From positions 1,280,857-1,344,856 of the forward strand of contig JAPEUQ010000013.1 of the NCBI GenBank assembly GCA_027946365.1: DNA of 64,000 bases. The letters run 5' to 3'. Below, one piece after another: positions 45,101 to 57,249 of this stretch (positions within the stretch are counted from its first letter, which is position 1; each line of letters begins with the position of its first letter). The notes under the pieces were generated by a model. That model made no database searches and was not told the DNA's origin. It saw nothing but the letters and a program-made list of their open reading frames with translations. The DNA is from Kalmusia sp. IMI 367209 (lineage: Eukaryota > Ascomycota > Dothideomycetes > Pleosporales > Didymosphaeriaceae). Both the position numbers and the translations under genes were made by a program.

Positions 45101-48100
45101 CCTCTTAGACTATTAATATATTTTATAACTCCTTTAGTTTTATTATATCTTTTTATTATACTACTATTTTTATTTATTCTACTTATGGCATCTGCTCTTT
45201 AATCCCTATAGTTTCCACCTATTCTTAATTAATTCTAATTAAGCGCCCCTAAATTATTAAAGGGGAACTTAGAGTATCCTAATATTAATTAAATATCCAT
45301 CTATAAATAACAAATATAATGAGGAATAAAGCGAAATTGTTCTATATAGAATAAATAATAGAGTAAAACTATATAGGCTACAGATCCTTTAACTTATAAC
45401 CTATAATGGAATTTAATCTCTTATTTTGGCTAAATCTAGACCTAATTTAGAGAGGCTATATAGTATATAGATAGTCGCCTATATATATTCTATCTTAATT
45501 GCGGATTTACACTTTAATATTCAATAGTTAAAATAATTAGAACTAAGTATCTTATAAATTACCTTAATACTTAATTTTATAAGAAGACTCTAACTTCTAT
45601 ATATATTTAGTTATCTATATCTATGGCCCAGCCTCTATATTATTAAAATACTATAACACCAGTCCCATTGTATTCTCCTATAACCTATAAGAATAAACTT
45701 ATAAGGGTGGTAATAAATAATAACTAGTCTTTCTAAATAGTAGAGAGGCTATCCTTTAATACTTCCTTTAATACCTTAGGCCTAATACTATAATAATAAG
45801 CCGTTATAAATTATAGTTAATATTTTAGGATTAAGTTAAAATAGCTAAAGCTTCTCTACTTTATAATCTTTATAAAACTACGAAGATCTTAATTATCTTA
45901 GATACTTAGTCTATAAGAAACCATCTTAGCTTTCTTATAGTAAAGGGTACTATATTAATAATAACTAGAATTTTATAAGAAGCTACTTGATTTTATCCTA
46001 ATTTATGGAAGCTATATAGGTACTTCTATAATATTAGAAGTACTATAGATTCTATCTAATATAAATACTAAGTAGTAACTTCTAGCTATTATATATAATA
46101 ATACTAGTAATAATAGAACACTAGCTTATATTATCTAAACTTAACTATAAGAAGAAGGTATTAATTAAAATTCTACTAAGAATACGGTTCTATGCCTTAT
46201 TTATATCATTAATCTAGTTATCTAGGATATTATTTAGCATCTTAAGCTAGTAGCTCCTAGTAAGCTAGAGGTTAAAGAGAATCTATAACGGCGTTATATA
46301 AATAAGATTTAATTAGAAATTTTAATACTAAATTTCTTTAGAAGGTAAGCTAGCTTTTATCATAGGTATTTATTATAGACTAAGTTATAGCTAGCTCTAG
46401 GTAATATATAAAGTGATTAATTAATCTCTATAATATTTTAAATATTTTATTACTACTTAGTAATCCCTACTATTAAAAGAACGTCTCTCTATTATATAAG
46501 ATATAAGAACTCGTTGGAATTCAACGTTCGATATATGTAACTATATAGTTAAGCTCCAGTTATATATTAATGAATAGCTTAAATAAGAAATTAACTTAAA
46601 AATGACTCTTATATTACTAGGCTACTAGTAATAATGATAACGTAGAGGTAGATTTCTATAACCTTAAATGACTTTAACTATCTCATACTAAGTAACACCA
46701 CCTTAAGCTTATTATAGCTATACTAAAGAGGTTTAAGGATATAACTAACTCTTTTTAAGCTAGAACTAAAACTATAGATCTAATATATCTAGCTTATATA
46801 TAATTAACTCTTTAATTTTTTAGATAAGATGATGGAAGAGCTTAGTAAAGATTTAGAGAATAAAGATAATATAGAGTAACTAATAGTAGTAAAAGTTATA
46901 GCTAAAAAGGATGAGCTAAACTAAGTAAGTACTATTTAAAAATAGATATAGAGTGGGGCTTCTTATTTAACTATATAACTATTCTTAATCCAATATAAAA
47001 GCTTATAGTATATAAGATACTATTATTATAGCTATTTATTATAGTAATCACTAATACTATCTATAGGATAATACTTAGAAAGCTTAGGATAAGTATAACT
47101 ACTATTAGTAATTTCTTCAATACCTTAATCGCTATAATAATAAAGAAACTAGAGATTTTACTCTAGTCTTAATTATCTATTTTAGATAATTATTAGGTAT
47201 AGAGTAGTTCTGGAAGCCCTATCCTTAAACTAATTATAGTTAAGTAGTATTTTAGTATCTAGCTAAAACTAGGTACTAGCTTATAATATATAAAAAGAAG
47301 AGTAAGGGGTAGTACGTTAGGAAGAAAAAGCTTATTTAAGTATACCTTATATTATTATAGATAAATCTTTTGATATTTTATAGTAATGGAAAGTAAATAA
47401 GAATACTTATCCTTATCTTACCTAAATTATAAAAGATATTCTATCTATTTAGATTACTATAGTAAGTATTAAGCATATTTTTAATATTATAAAAGATATA
47501 ATTAGAGATTAAAGACACCTGTCTTTAGTCTAGAGAATTTAGCAGATTATGTTTTTTAAGTATATAATTTTTAAGAGAAGGAGTAATATATTATTATAGA
47601 GAATAATCTAGCACCTTATAATAAAGTAAATAATCTTTTAAGCTTCTAACCTATTTAGATTATATAGATAGTATAGAGGAGGAAGAGATTATAGAGGAGG
47701 AAGAGGTTATAGATAAAGAAGAAATTATAGAGTAGGAAGATATTATATATATTTCTAGTATAAATAGGAGTAAATATTCTAACTATATAAATATTAAAGG
47801 ATTTAACCTCCTTTATATTATTATATTTAATAGCTATTATAAATAAATAGTTTATATTCTGACTTCAGCTAGTAGAATATTCTATAAAAGTTATAGACGT
47901 TTTCCTAAATATACTTTTCTAGTAATAGAATTATATAAAATATTAATATAAATTACTATTATATAAATTTAACCTAGATAGAAACCCTTAACCCAACCTA
48001 TACCTAAGGTCCATACAATCTAACCCTAACCTACACCTAGGATCTATATAATCTAACCTTAACCTATACCTAAGGTTTGTGCGACCTAACCCCAACCTAT

Positions 48101-48171
48101 ACCTAATACTTAGTAATAGCTAACCTAACCCTAATCTATCTATGATTAACCCCAACCCATTTACTAGTCTA
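42196..48171 (+). mobile_element. hAT DNA transposon, RIP-degraded, with 8-bp target duplication
   Basis: Ends are TAGACTGGTAAATGG on the left and the inverted TAGACTAGTAAATGG on the right, followed at both ends by GGTTAGG-type subterminal repeats. A perfect 8-bp duplication ATCTAAGG flanks it (42188-42195 and 48172-48179), the hallmark of hAT integration. The transposase remnant is on the plus strand. TRWNSTFDICNYIVKLQ is readable at 46509 and the C-terminal dimerisation region near 47372 reads DIL..WKVNKNTYPYLT with TAG/TAA replacing Trp and Gln codons. At 5976 bp it is long for the superfamily, so an undetected nested insertion is likely, perhaps around 45050-45700 where CpA and TpG are less depleted. 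Confidence 0.85.
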
Positions 48172-48179
48172 ATCTAAGG
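48172..48179. repeat. hAT target-site duplication ATCTAAGG, right copy
   Basis: Matches 42188-42195. Confidence 0.85.
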
Positions 48180-48301
48180 TAGGGCGCTTACTATAGAGTA
48201 CTCTCTATAGGATAGTTACTATATACTTTCTATAGAGTACTTTATAGAGTAGTTATTATAGAGCGCTTATATAATTTAATATCTATAATATAGTTATAAT
48301 A

Positions 48302-50126
48302 ACGTGGTTTATAAGTAAGTTAGTAGCCTAAGTAAGTTAATAGCTTTTATTAGCATTTTACTATCGCGACAACTTCACGTAATGTCTCAATAACATAATA
48401 TATAAAAGACCTATATAGAAGGGGATATATAGCTAGCTATCTTTAATATTAAAAGAAAATAAATATGAAGCGAAAACGCGCTATAGCTATCTATAATATA
48501 TTATAAACAACCGTATAAGAGAGATATACTAGAGACGCCCTAACATAACTATAAAGTAAACTTAAAGCGTATAAATATATTAGAAGAGAAGGTAATTATT
48601 TAAGAGGTACTTAAGTAGTACTATGATATAGTACTTATAAAGAATGGGGTATATAGCATAGTAAATAGATTACTATAAGTATAGGATAGTAAGCCTATTA
48701 ATAAGAACTAGGTTAATAACTTTATTAAACGAACTCTAGAGCTGAAAACCTATTAGACTTATCTATATAATAGCTAGTATACCGCCTATAAAGACCTAGT
48801 AAAATTTATATAATACTAGTTAGCACTAGTTTAATTAATAAAGTAGAAGTATAGTATTCTAGATAAGGATATCTAGAATTTTAATAAGACTGGCTTTATA
48901 ATGGGTAAGATATCGTCCTAGCTAGTTATTATAAGCTTAAAAGGATCTAGTAAGAAGAAATGAGTATAGCCTAGCAACTATAAATAGGTTATCCTAGTAT
49001 AAGACGTCACTATAATAGGGTTATAATTCCACCTTTATTATCTTTATAGGTAAGGTGTTAATTATTACCTAGTTTAAAGATCTACCCTAGAATAGATTAT
49101 TACTATTAGCCCTAATAGCTAGATTAATAATAATCTTATACTTATCTAACTAGACTACTTTAAGAAGTATTTATAGCTAGCGCGTAGGAGGATACCATTA
49201 TTTATTATTAATAGCTATAAGTAATTACTACTCGCCAATTTTAGATACTATAAAGAGAAGAATATTATTACTCTTATATACCTTCTTATTTATTATACCT
49301 ACTATAGTCCTTAGATGTCGCCTACTTAAAGAACGCCGTTAAAGCGCGTATATACGATAAGATCTTAGCCTTAGTATATAACTATACCTACTATATTAGT
49401 AAAGATACCTTCTTTTAATCTTTAAAAGTACTTTTAGTAAGATATAAAAGATAATATTACGTAGGCTTTTTGCGCTAGGCTAGTCCTAATTAACTTAGAA
49501 GCTATATTATTAAAGCTTAATATAAGACTATATATACCTACTTACCCTAGTAACGACGTTATATAGAGGCGAAGACCCTATATAACGCTAAAAATTAGAA
49601 GTATAGAGTATACTTATTTAAATAAGAATAAGAAATTACTAGGTCCTTAGTAAGCTCTCTAGACGAATTAATTAGATAGTTAAGTAAAGATACTTAGTAG
49701 ATAGTATATAATATAGAGTTAATAAAGGAGAAAATATTAATAGGTTTCTTAACCGTTATTAATATAATAGTAAAGTAGTAAGAGCCATAAATATTATAAT
49801 ATATATAAGATAGAGGCTACCTAATTATAGTTAGAGAGATAAGCGAATTAATACTATAATAAGGATAATAGTCGTGATAGTAGTAAGGAGCCAGTAAAGA
49901 GGGTTTATACTAAAAGATACTATAGTTATTATTATAAGAAAGGATATAATTCCTGTACCTATATAGTAGAGATAGAGGACTTAGATGATAGTAATAACTC
50001 TAAGAAATAGAATAGTATATAGTAAACTACTATTAGTTTTAGTAGTATTAAGATACTGCGCTATAATAAGAAGGCTAAGAAAAGCTATTGACTTATTTAG
50101 ACTATTAACTTACTTATAAATTACGT
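48302..50126 (+). mobile_element. Fot1/pogo-type (Tc1-mariner) DNA transposon, copy 1, RIP-degraded
   Basis: An element of 1825 bp between TA dinucleotides (48300-48301 and 50127-50128). The terminal inverted repeats begin ACGTGGTTTATAAGTAAG and ACGTAATTTATAAGTAAG and contain a doubled motif (AAGTAAGTTAG then AAGTAAGTTAA). The transposase on the plus strand shows the first catalytic block at 48868-48900, DI.NFNKTGF, equivalent to the DIYNFDETGF pattern of Fot1/pogo enzymes with the catalytic Asp changed to Asn by a G-to-A transition. Stops are frequent, so it is dead. Confidence 0.85.
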
Positions 50127-50128
50127 TA

Positions 50129-50641
50129 ACTATTAGTAAATAAAAGCTAGTAATTATATATAAAATAAGTATTAGCTAATTTTTAAAATTCTAGATTTTA
50201 ATATTATCCTCCTCCTTTAAGTAATTTATTTTAAATTATATATATATATATATTATTAAGTATTGAAAGATAATAGTAGTTTTCTCCTACTTATTAATAT
50301 AAAAGGCGTATTAAAGATAGTAATAATAATATAATATATACTTCTACTAAGCTAATTAGATTAATAAGGCTTAGTATATACTCTAATTAAAAGTTATTTA
50401 ACTTAAATCCCTAAAAGGATATAATATATATATTATCTATTAAGAATAGCCTATATTAAACCTTTAGATTATATTAAGTTATAATCTTTCCTTTATTAAT
50501 AAATTATTATAAATAGTAATCTCTCTATAATATTCTCCTTTTACTAAGTTAGATACTATAAACTGTAATATATAATCTTATATTAATAACTATTATTTAT
50601 ATTATCTAGCTTCTACTTTATCTATATATATAGGTCTAGTT
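50129..50641. other. TA-rich spacer
   Basis: About 510 bp between the first Fot1/pogo copy and the inverted hAT copy. RIP-like composition; I cannot assign it. Confidence 0.5.
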
Positions 50642-53600
50642 TAGACTAGTAAATGGGTTAAGATTAACTATAAATAGATTAGGTTAGATTAGCTATTACT
50701 AAATATTAAGTATAGATTAGGTTATCGCACGAACTTTTAGGTATAGATTAGTTAGATCTATAGATTCTAGGTATAGGTTAGAAGTTAAGTTATATAGACC
50801 TTAGATATAGGTTAGATTAAGGGTTCCTATCTAGGTTAGATTTATATAACGGTAATTTATATTAATATTTTATATAATTCTATTACTAGAAAGTATATTT
50901 AGGGAAATATCTATAACTTTTATAGAATACTCTACTAGTGGAAGTTAGAGATATAAACTATTTATTTATAACAGCTATTAAATATGGTAACGTAAAGGAG
51001 GTTAAACTCTTTAATATTTATATAGTTAGAGTATTTGCTCTATTTATACTAGAAATATATATAATATCTTTCTACTCTATAATCTCTTCTTTATCTATAA
51101 CCTCTTTCTCCTTTATAATCTTTTTCTCCTCTATACTATCTATATAATCTAAATAGGTTAGAAGCTTAAAAAGATTATTTACTCTATTATAAGGTATTAG
51201 GCTATCCTCTATAATAATATATTACTCCTTCTTTTTAAAAAATTACATGCTTAAAAAATATAATCTACTAAATTCTCTAGACTAAAAGATGGTATCTCTA
51301 ATCTTTAATTATATCTCTTATAATATTAAAAATACGCTTAATACTTACTATAGTAATTTAAATAGATAGAATATCTTTTATAATTTAGGTAAGATAAAAA
51401 TAAGTATTCTTATTTACTTTTACTACTATAAAATATCAAAAGATTCATCTATAATAATATAAGGTATACTTAGATGTTTCTTCTTCCTAATATACTATCC
51501 TACTCTTCTTCTATATATTATAAGCTAGTATCCTAGTTTTAGCTAGATACTAAAATACTACTTAACTATAATTAATTTAAGGATAGGGCTTCCGGAACTA
51601 CTCTATACCTAATAATTATCTAGGATAAGTAGTTAAGACTGAAGTAAAATCTCTAGTTTCTTTATTATTATAGTAATTAAGGTATTAAAGAAATTACTAG
51701 TAGTAGTTATACTTATCCTAAGCTTCTTAAGTATTATCCTATAGATAGTATTAGTGATTACTATAATAAATAGCTATAATAATAATATTTTATATACTAT
51801 AAGTTTTTATATTAGATTAAGAATAATATATTTTATAAGTGAGTCGTTAACTTAAGTGAGTCGCCAACACTAAACTAGTATACCACCTATTATAATAATC
51901 ACGTAATGTCTTAATTATAATAAATCTAAAAGACTTATACTAAAGCTAATATATAGCTTACTATCTTTAATATTAAAATATAACATGTTTAAAGTAAAAA
52001 TCAAGCTATAAATATATATAATATACCTTAAAGAACTCTTATTAACTAATATACTAGGAAGCATATAACGCGACTATAAAGTAAACTTAAAGCGCCTAAT
52101 AAAACTAGAAAGAAGGCTATAGTCTAAAAAGAATTAATTAAGCTATCTAAATAAGGTCTTACGCCTCTAAGGTCCCACGTATAAGAAATGGCAGATAGAC
52201 TCCTTAGATTATAAGATAATAACTCTATTAGTAAGAACTAGATTAATAACTTTATTAAGTAGACTTTTAAGTTCTAGAAGCGCTAGAGCCGTTTATATAA
52301 CTATTAGTAAGCTATCTATATGATCCTACGGCCATCTAGCGCTGGTTCGACTTAATATAAAAGACGAAATAGAAATAAAGATTATAAATAATAATATTTA
52401 TAACTTTAATAAGACTAAGTTTATAATAAGTAAGATTTTATTATAAATAATTATTACTAGTTCAGAAGCAGCTAGAAAAAGAAAATAATTTAACTAGATA
52501 ATTATAAGTAGATTACTATTATCTAAGGCATTAGAATTATAGATTATTTACTTCTATCCTTTATTATCTTTACGGGTAGCGTACTTATTAACATATAGTT
52601 TAAAGACCTACCACGCGATTAAGTCCTAAAGTAAGCCTAATAACTAAATAAATAACTAGTTTACTTTTATCTAGTTAGAGTACTTTAATAAGCATATAAA
52701 GATAAGTGCTATAGAATATATATTAACTATTTATAATTAATGGGCATGAGAGCTATAGTTTACTTAAATTCTAGGATCTTTATAAGGAGAAGAATATTAT
52801 CCTTTACTATATACCTCTATATTTATTATATCTATTATAACCTCTTAATATTGGTTGCTTCACGCTGTTAAAGCGTAGATATAGTAACTAGATCTTAGCC
52901 TTAGTATATAATTATATATATTTCGTTAGTAGGAAACCTTCCTCTAAGTATTTAAGTTAGCTTTTAAATAATCTTTAATAATAGAAAATATTAAGGTAGA
53001 CTTTAGAGATACTAGACTAGTTCTATATAACCGGAAGCTATTCTATCAAAGCTTAATATAAGGTTATAGACTCTAGTACTATTATTACTAATATAGGATA
53101 TATAGGAGGCGTAGATATTATATAATACGCGTAAAATTAAAGTATAGTCTATATTTATTTAATAGAGGATCTAAAATTATTCTAGGTCCTCTATAAATTT
53201 ATTAGATGAAAGATTAGATAGTTAAGTAAGGCGCGTAGTAGATTATATATAATATAATATTATTATAGAAGGGGTAGATATATATATAAAGCGTAATTAA
53301 TAAGCTTATAAAATATTAATTAAAACGTAAGTATATTTAGATAGAGGAGACCCTAATAGTTAGGGAAGTATAGGACTTAATTACTAAGAGGGTAGGTGGG
53401 AGCGTAATGCTGGCAGAAGGGCCTACGTATAAGATATATAATATAAGATACTATAGATATTATAGTAAGAAAGGATATAACTCCTACATCTATAAGGTAG
53501 AAATAGATAATGCTAAGAATAGTAATAAGTCTAAAGAATAGATTAGCTTATTAGGATTTTAATATATATATTGCACGTTACGCGATGTTATCACGTAGGT

Positions 53601-54066
53601 AGTATACTAGTTTAGCGTTGACGACTCACTTGAGTTAATGACTTATTTATAAAATATATTAATTATATAATTAAATAAAAAGCCCTACTTTATATCTATT
53701 TTTAAATAGTACTTACTTAGTTTAATTTATCCTTTTCTAGCTATAGCTTTTACTATTATTAGTCACTCTATATTATCTCTATTCTTTAAATCTTTACTAA
53801 GCTCTTCCGTCATCTTATCTAAAAAATTAAAGAGTTAGTTATATATAAGCTAGATATATTAGATCTATAATTTTTAATTCTAGCTTAAAGAGTTAATTAC
53901 ATCCTTAAATCTCTTTAGCATAGTTATAATAAGCTTAAGGTAGTACCACTTAGTATAAGATAGTTAAAGTCATTTAAGGTTATAAAAATCTACCTCTATA
54001 TTATTATTATTACTAGTAGCCCTAGTAATATAAGGAGTCATTTTTAAGTTAATTTCTTATTTAATA
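50642..54066 (-). mobile_element. Inverted, truncated hAT copy interrupted by a Fot1/pogo-type element
   Basis: The left end TAGACTAGTAAATGGG at 50642 and the following 1.2 kb are the reverse complement of the right end of the hAT element at 42196-48171, including the subterminal GGTTAGG-type repeats and the C-terminal transposase region. Similarity is interrupted at 51825 by the second Fot1/pogo copy, resumes at 53662 and stops near 54066, just inside the position equivalent to the TRWNST region. The remainder is missing or displaced by younger insertions. Confidence 0.8.
51826..53659 (+). mobile_element. Fot1/pogo-type DNA transposon, copy 2, nested in the hAT copy
   Basis: An element of 1834 bp with a TA duplication (51824-51825 and 53660-53661). 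Removing it restores the hAT sequence as judged from the other hAT copy. Terminal repeats start ATATATTTTATAAGTGAGTCG and include a second AAGTGAGTCG. The transposase block NIYNFNKT is at 52393-52416 on the plus strand, again with Asp changed to Asn. It is clearly the same family as 48302-50126 but independently mutated. Confidence 0.88.
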
Positions 54067-57000
54067 TAAGGTCTAGTTATAGGCAATAGTATATACTTCA
54101 CACTAGAATTAATAGTAAAGGATAACTCTAGTTATATTAAGTAAATAATACTTAACATTCCTAAAATAAGCGCGTAGTATAGATTTTACGCAGCTTATTC
54201 ACTTAGCTTTCTTAGCGTACTAGACCCTATTAATCCTAGCATAATATACCTTAATACTATAGTAACTTTATAATATCTTCGTTATAGAATCTCCCCCTCT
54301 AGCTATAGTTCCTTACAGCTGCTATGGCCTCGATAAAAACCTCACCTTATAGAAAAGGAAAAGAGTGTCTATAGTATTAGCGTTTTCTACGCGTATTATA
54401 GATATATACTACGCGCGTACTATATTTATAATAGGTATAGTATATATATTATTATATTAAGATTTTATATCTTCCGTTTTTGAGATCTCGCCCACGTAGC
54501 GGTGAGTCTATAGTATAAATAAATAATCTCTTTTATTTTAATCTTATTATAATACTATATTAATCTTCTTATTTTTAATATTATATATATACTACTTTAG
54601 CGTATATAAAGCGCATATGACTTACTTACCCTAAATTAATTATTATAGTCTATTACCTACTCCCTAAATATATTAAGAAGACTATACTATATAATATATA
54701 TAATTTCACATAGAGTATTACTATTAAGTATACTAACTAAGTCGCTTTTATTATGACTTATATACGTTATATATAGAGTCTAGTCAAGCTACTATTATGA
54801 TTATAAGAAGTCTAAGAAACGCTATTATAAGTATTATAAGGATAATAATTAGAGTAGTTATACTTTAGTAGATTATATAGATTATACGCTATATATGCGC
54901 CTTAGCTAATATTTATAGATACTAGTAATAATAAATAGTTATTTAAATTATCTTTATAAGCTTTATAATTAATACCGCGTTACTATTACTAATATCCCGG
55001 CTATAGCTATTTATAGGACTAATCTAAAGATCTAGACTTAAGGTATAAAGTTTATATAGGCCTAGAAATAGTTTAACTTAGAGCTGGTAAACTATAGACG
55101 TATTATAGTATATTCTAGACTCTAATAGGTTTAGCCACCTAAGTTCCTACTATAAGTCTCTAATTTTTTAATCTAATTCTTTAGGAATAGCGCTATATCA
55201 CCACTACTCTTAAAGCTCTAGCTAATCTTATTTCTATTATATAAGGATTAGTATATTCATACTTTAAACGCATTACTTAGAGCGTATTAATATCTTCTTA
55301 GACTAATACTATAGTCTAGGCCCTTTAGTCGCTTAGGCGGTAAGGTTAGGGTGGCGGTTAAAATAATTCTAATAATAGTAATAATAATAATAATAGTAGT
55401 ACCTTAGTAAATCTACTTAAGTAGCTAATTAAGAATGTGATTAATAAGGTAATAGGTAATAAGAAGACGGTTAATAATAATAGCGATGCTAAGTAAAATA
55501 CTTAGTATATATAAAGTATAGATTTCTAGTAAAAGCTTATCTTCCTTTTTCTACCTTTTAGTATTCGTATTTTTAAGTAGATACCCTATAGATTATATAA
55601 TCTCTAAATAATCCTATTTAATAGTTATACCTTATATGCGCTTTTTATACTCTTAACTTCTTTTTATAGGTGAAGATTCTTTCTTCTATTTAAAAGTCTA
55701 TACTAGTTTATCTATATTTTTAAAATCTATTTCTAGAGTCTAGATATCCTAAAATTCATTATAGCCTTTCTAGTAGAGTAGATATTATTATTATCCTTTT
55801 CTTATCCTTTTACTAGGATTTTCTACTTCCTAGATTTCTTCTCCTTTAAGTATAATCTCTAATGGTAGGGTGTTATCTTCTTATCCTTATCTTAGCTTCT
55901 AACGTTTAAGGAGTGAAACATAGAAGACGTTATAAATATAATAGTTAGGTGGGAGGAGTAAGTAATATACCTACGTTCTAACTACGTCTTATATTTAAAA
56001 GGTTTAATAAACTTACTAGAAAGCTTTTACTAGACTAATAAAATATATAAATATATTTTATACTTAGTAATACTAGATCTTCTTAGCGGAAGGACTCTAG
56101 TTTATACTTCTTATTATAGTATTAACTCTAATACTTTTAGACTATTTAGAGATATTCTATAAGTAATACTTTTATGCTATATATACGTTTTATTCTATTA
56201 ACTATATCTAGTATCTCCCCCTCTTGCCTGCTATCCATAGGAGGCGTTATAAGGATAGGGTACTTTCTATATATAGCGTAGAATGGCGTTATCTTCGTAG
56301 ATTCATATATAGAGTTGTTATAAGCAAATTAAACTATTAATAGTAATATAATCTAGTTCTCCTATAAAGTTAATATAAATATTTATAAATACTATTTTAA
56401 GGTTTAATTCTAGCGTTCTATTTACCCGTCTATTTATAGGTAAAAGGTAGTGCTTAACCTACGCTTTATCTATAGTTAGTAGTATATTTCTATCTAAAAT
56501 ATAGAGATGAAGATAGATCCTCTATCTAATATAATACCTTTTATATACTAAACTTTAGGATAATCTCCTTAAAATAGGTATTAGTAAATTATCTTACATC
56601 CCATAACTTTAGTGCTAAAATATAGATAGCTATTTTAAAGAAGTAGTATATAATCACTAGGATTATATTAAAGGTATAGCCTATATAATCCTTAACTAGG
56701 GTAATCCTATAATAAAGTCTAGTAAGACTTCCTTAAAGATATCCCTAGAACTAGTAAAAGTGCTAGCTTACTATACTTACTATACCTTAGAGCTTTACTC
56801 CTTTAGCAAATAGTATATATTCTTATATATTTCTAAACGTCTTAACTTATACTAGATTAATAGTAGGTCCTCTTAATAAGCTTAAGCGTCCTATGTATAC
56901 TAAAATGACCTATTATATACGTATTATAGTTCTAGAATAAAATCTCTTACCTAATAGCTAGTTTATTTAGAATATATAATCTACTATTATATCTTAGGAC

Positions 57001-57240
57001 TTCCTTTTATTAAGATACTAAACGTACGCCTTTCTATATTTTTAAGTACTATCCTTACTCGCTAAGCGGGTAATATACTTAATAGTAAAGATATTCCTTT
57101 ACTAAAGTTATTTTATTTTAATAAGTAGATTAGATTCTACTATTATAGGTTCAAGCTACTAACTAATACCTAGCTAGTAAGTATAGTATATATAGCGTAT
57201 ATACTATAACACTAGTAGTAGGACCCTTTATAAATCTATA
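54067..57240 (-). mobile_element. Gypsy-type retrotransposon remnant (integrase region)
   Basis: RIP-degraded. The minus strand near 56401-56433 keeps the DGxxERxN block of Gypsy integrases (read through stops), preceded by an FW-like segment, and followed by a zinc-finger-poor C-terminal part. A possible LTR lies around 54290-54600, but I found no partner copy. Boundaries are approximate. Confidence 0.5.
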
Positions 57241-57249
57241 AGTATTAAT

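Noticed and set aside
47990..48170. CCTAACC/GGTTAGG-rich stretches as internal telomere repeats
   Set aside because: They are degenerate, occur just inside a hAT terminus with an 8-bp target duplication, and recur inverted at 50650-50830 as part of the second copy.
50938..51147. 69-codon open frame
   Set aside because: It lies within the inverted hAT copy, antisense to the transposase remnant, and is only a gap between stops in TA-rich DNA.
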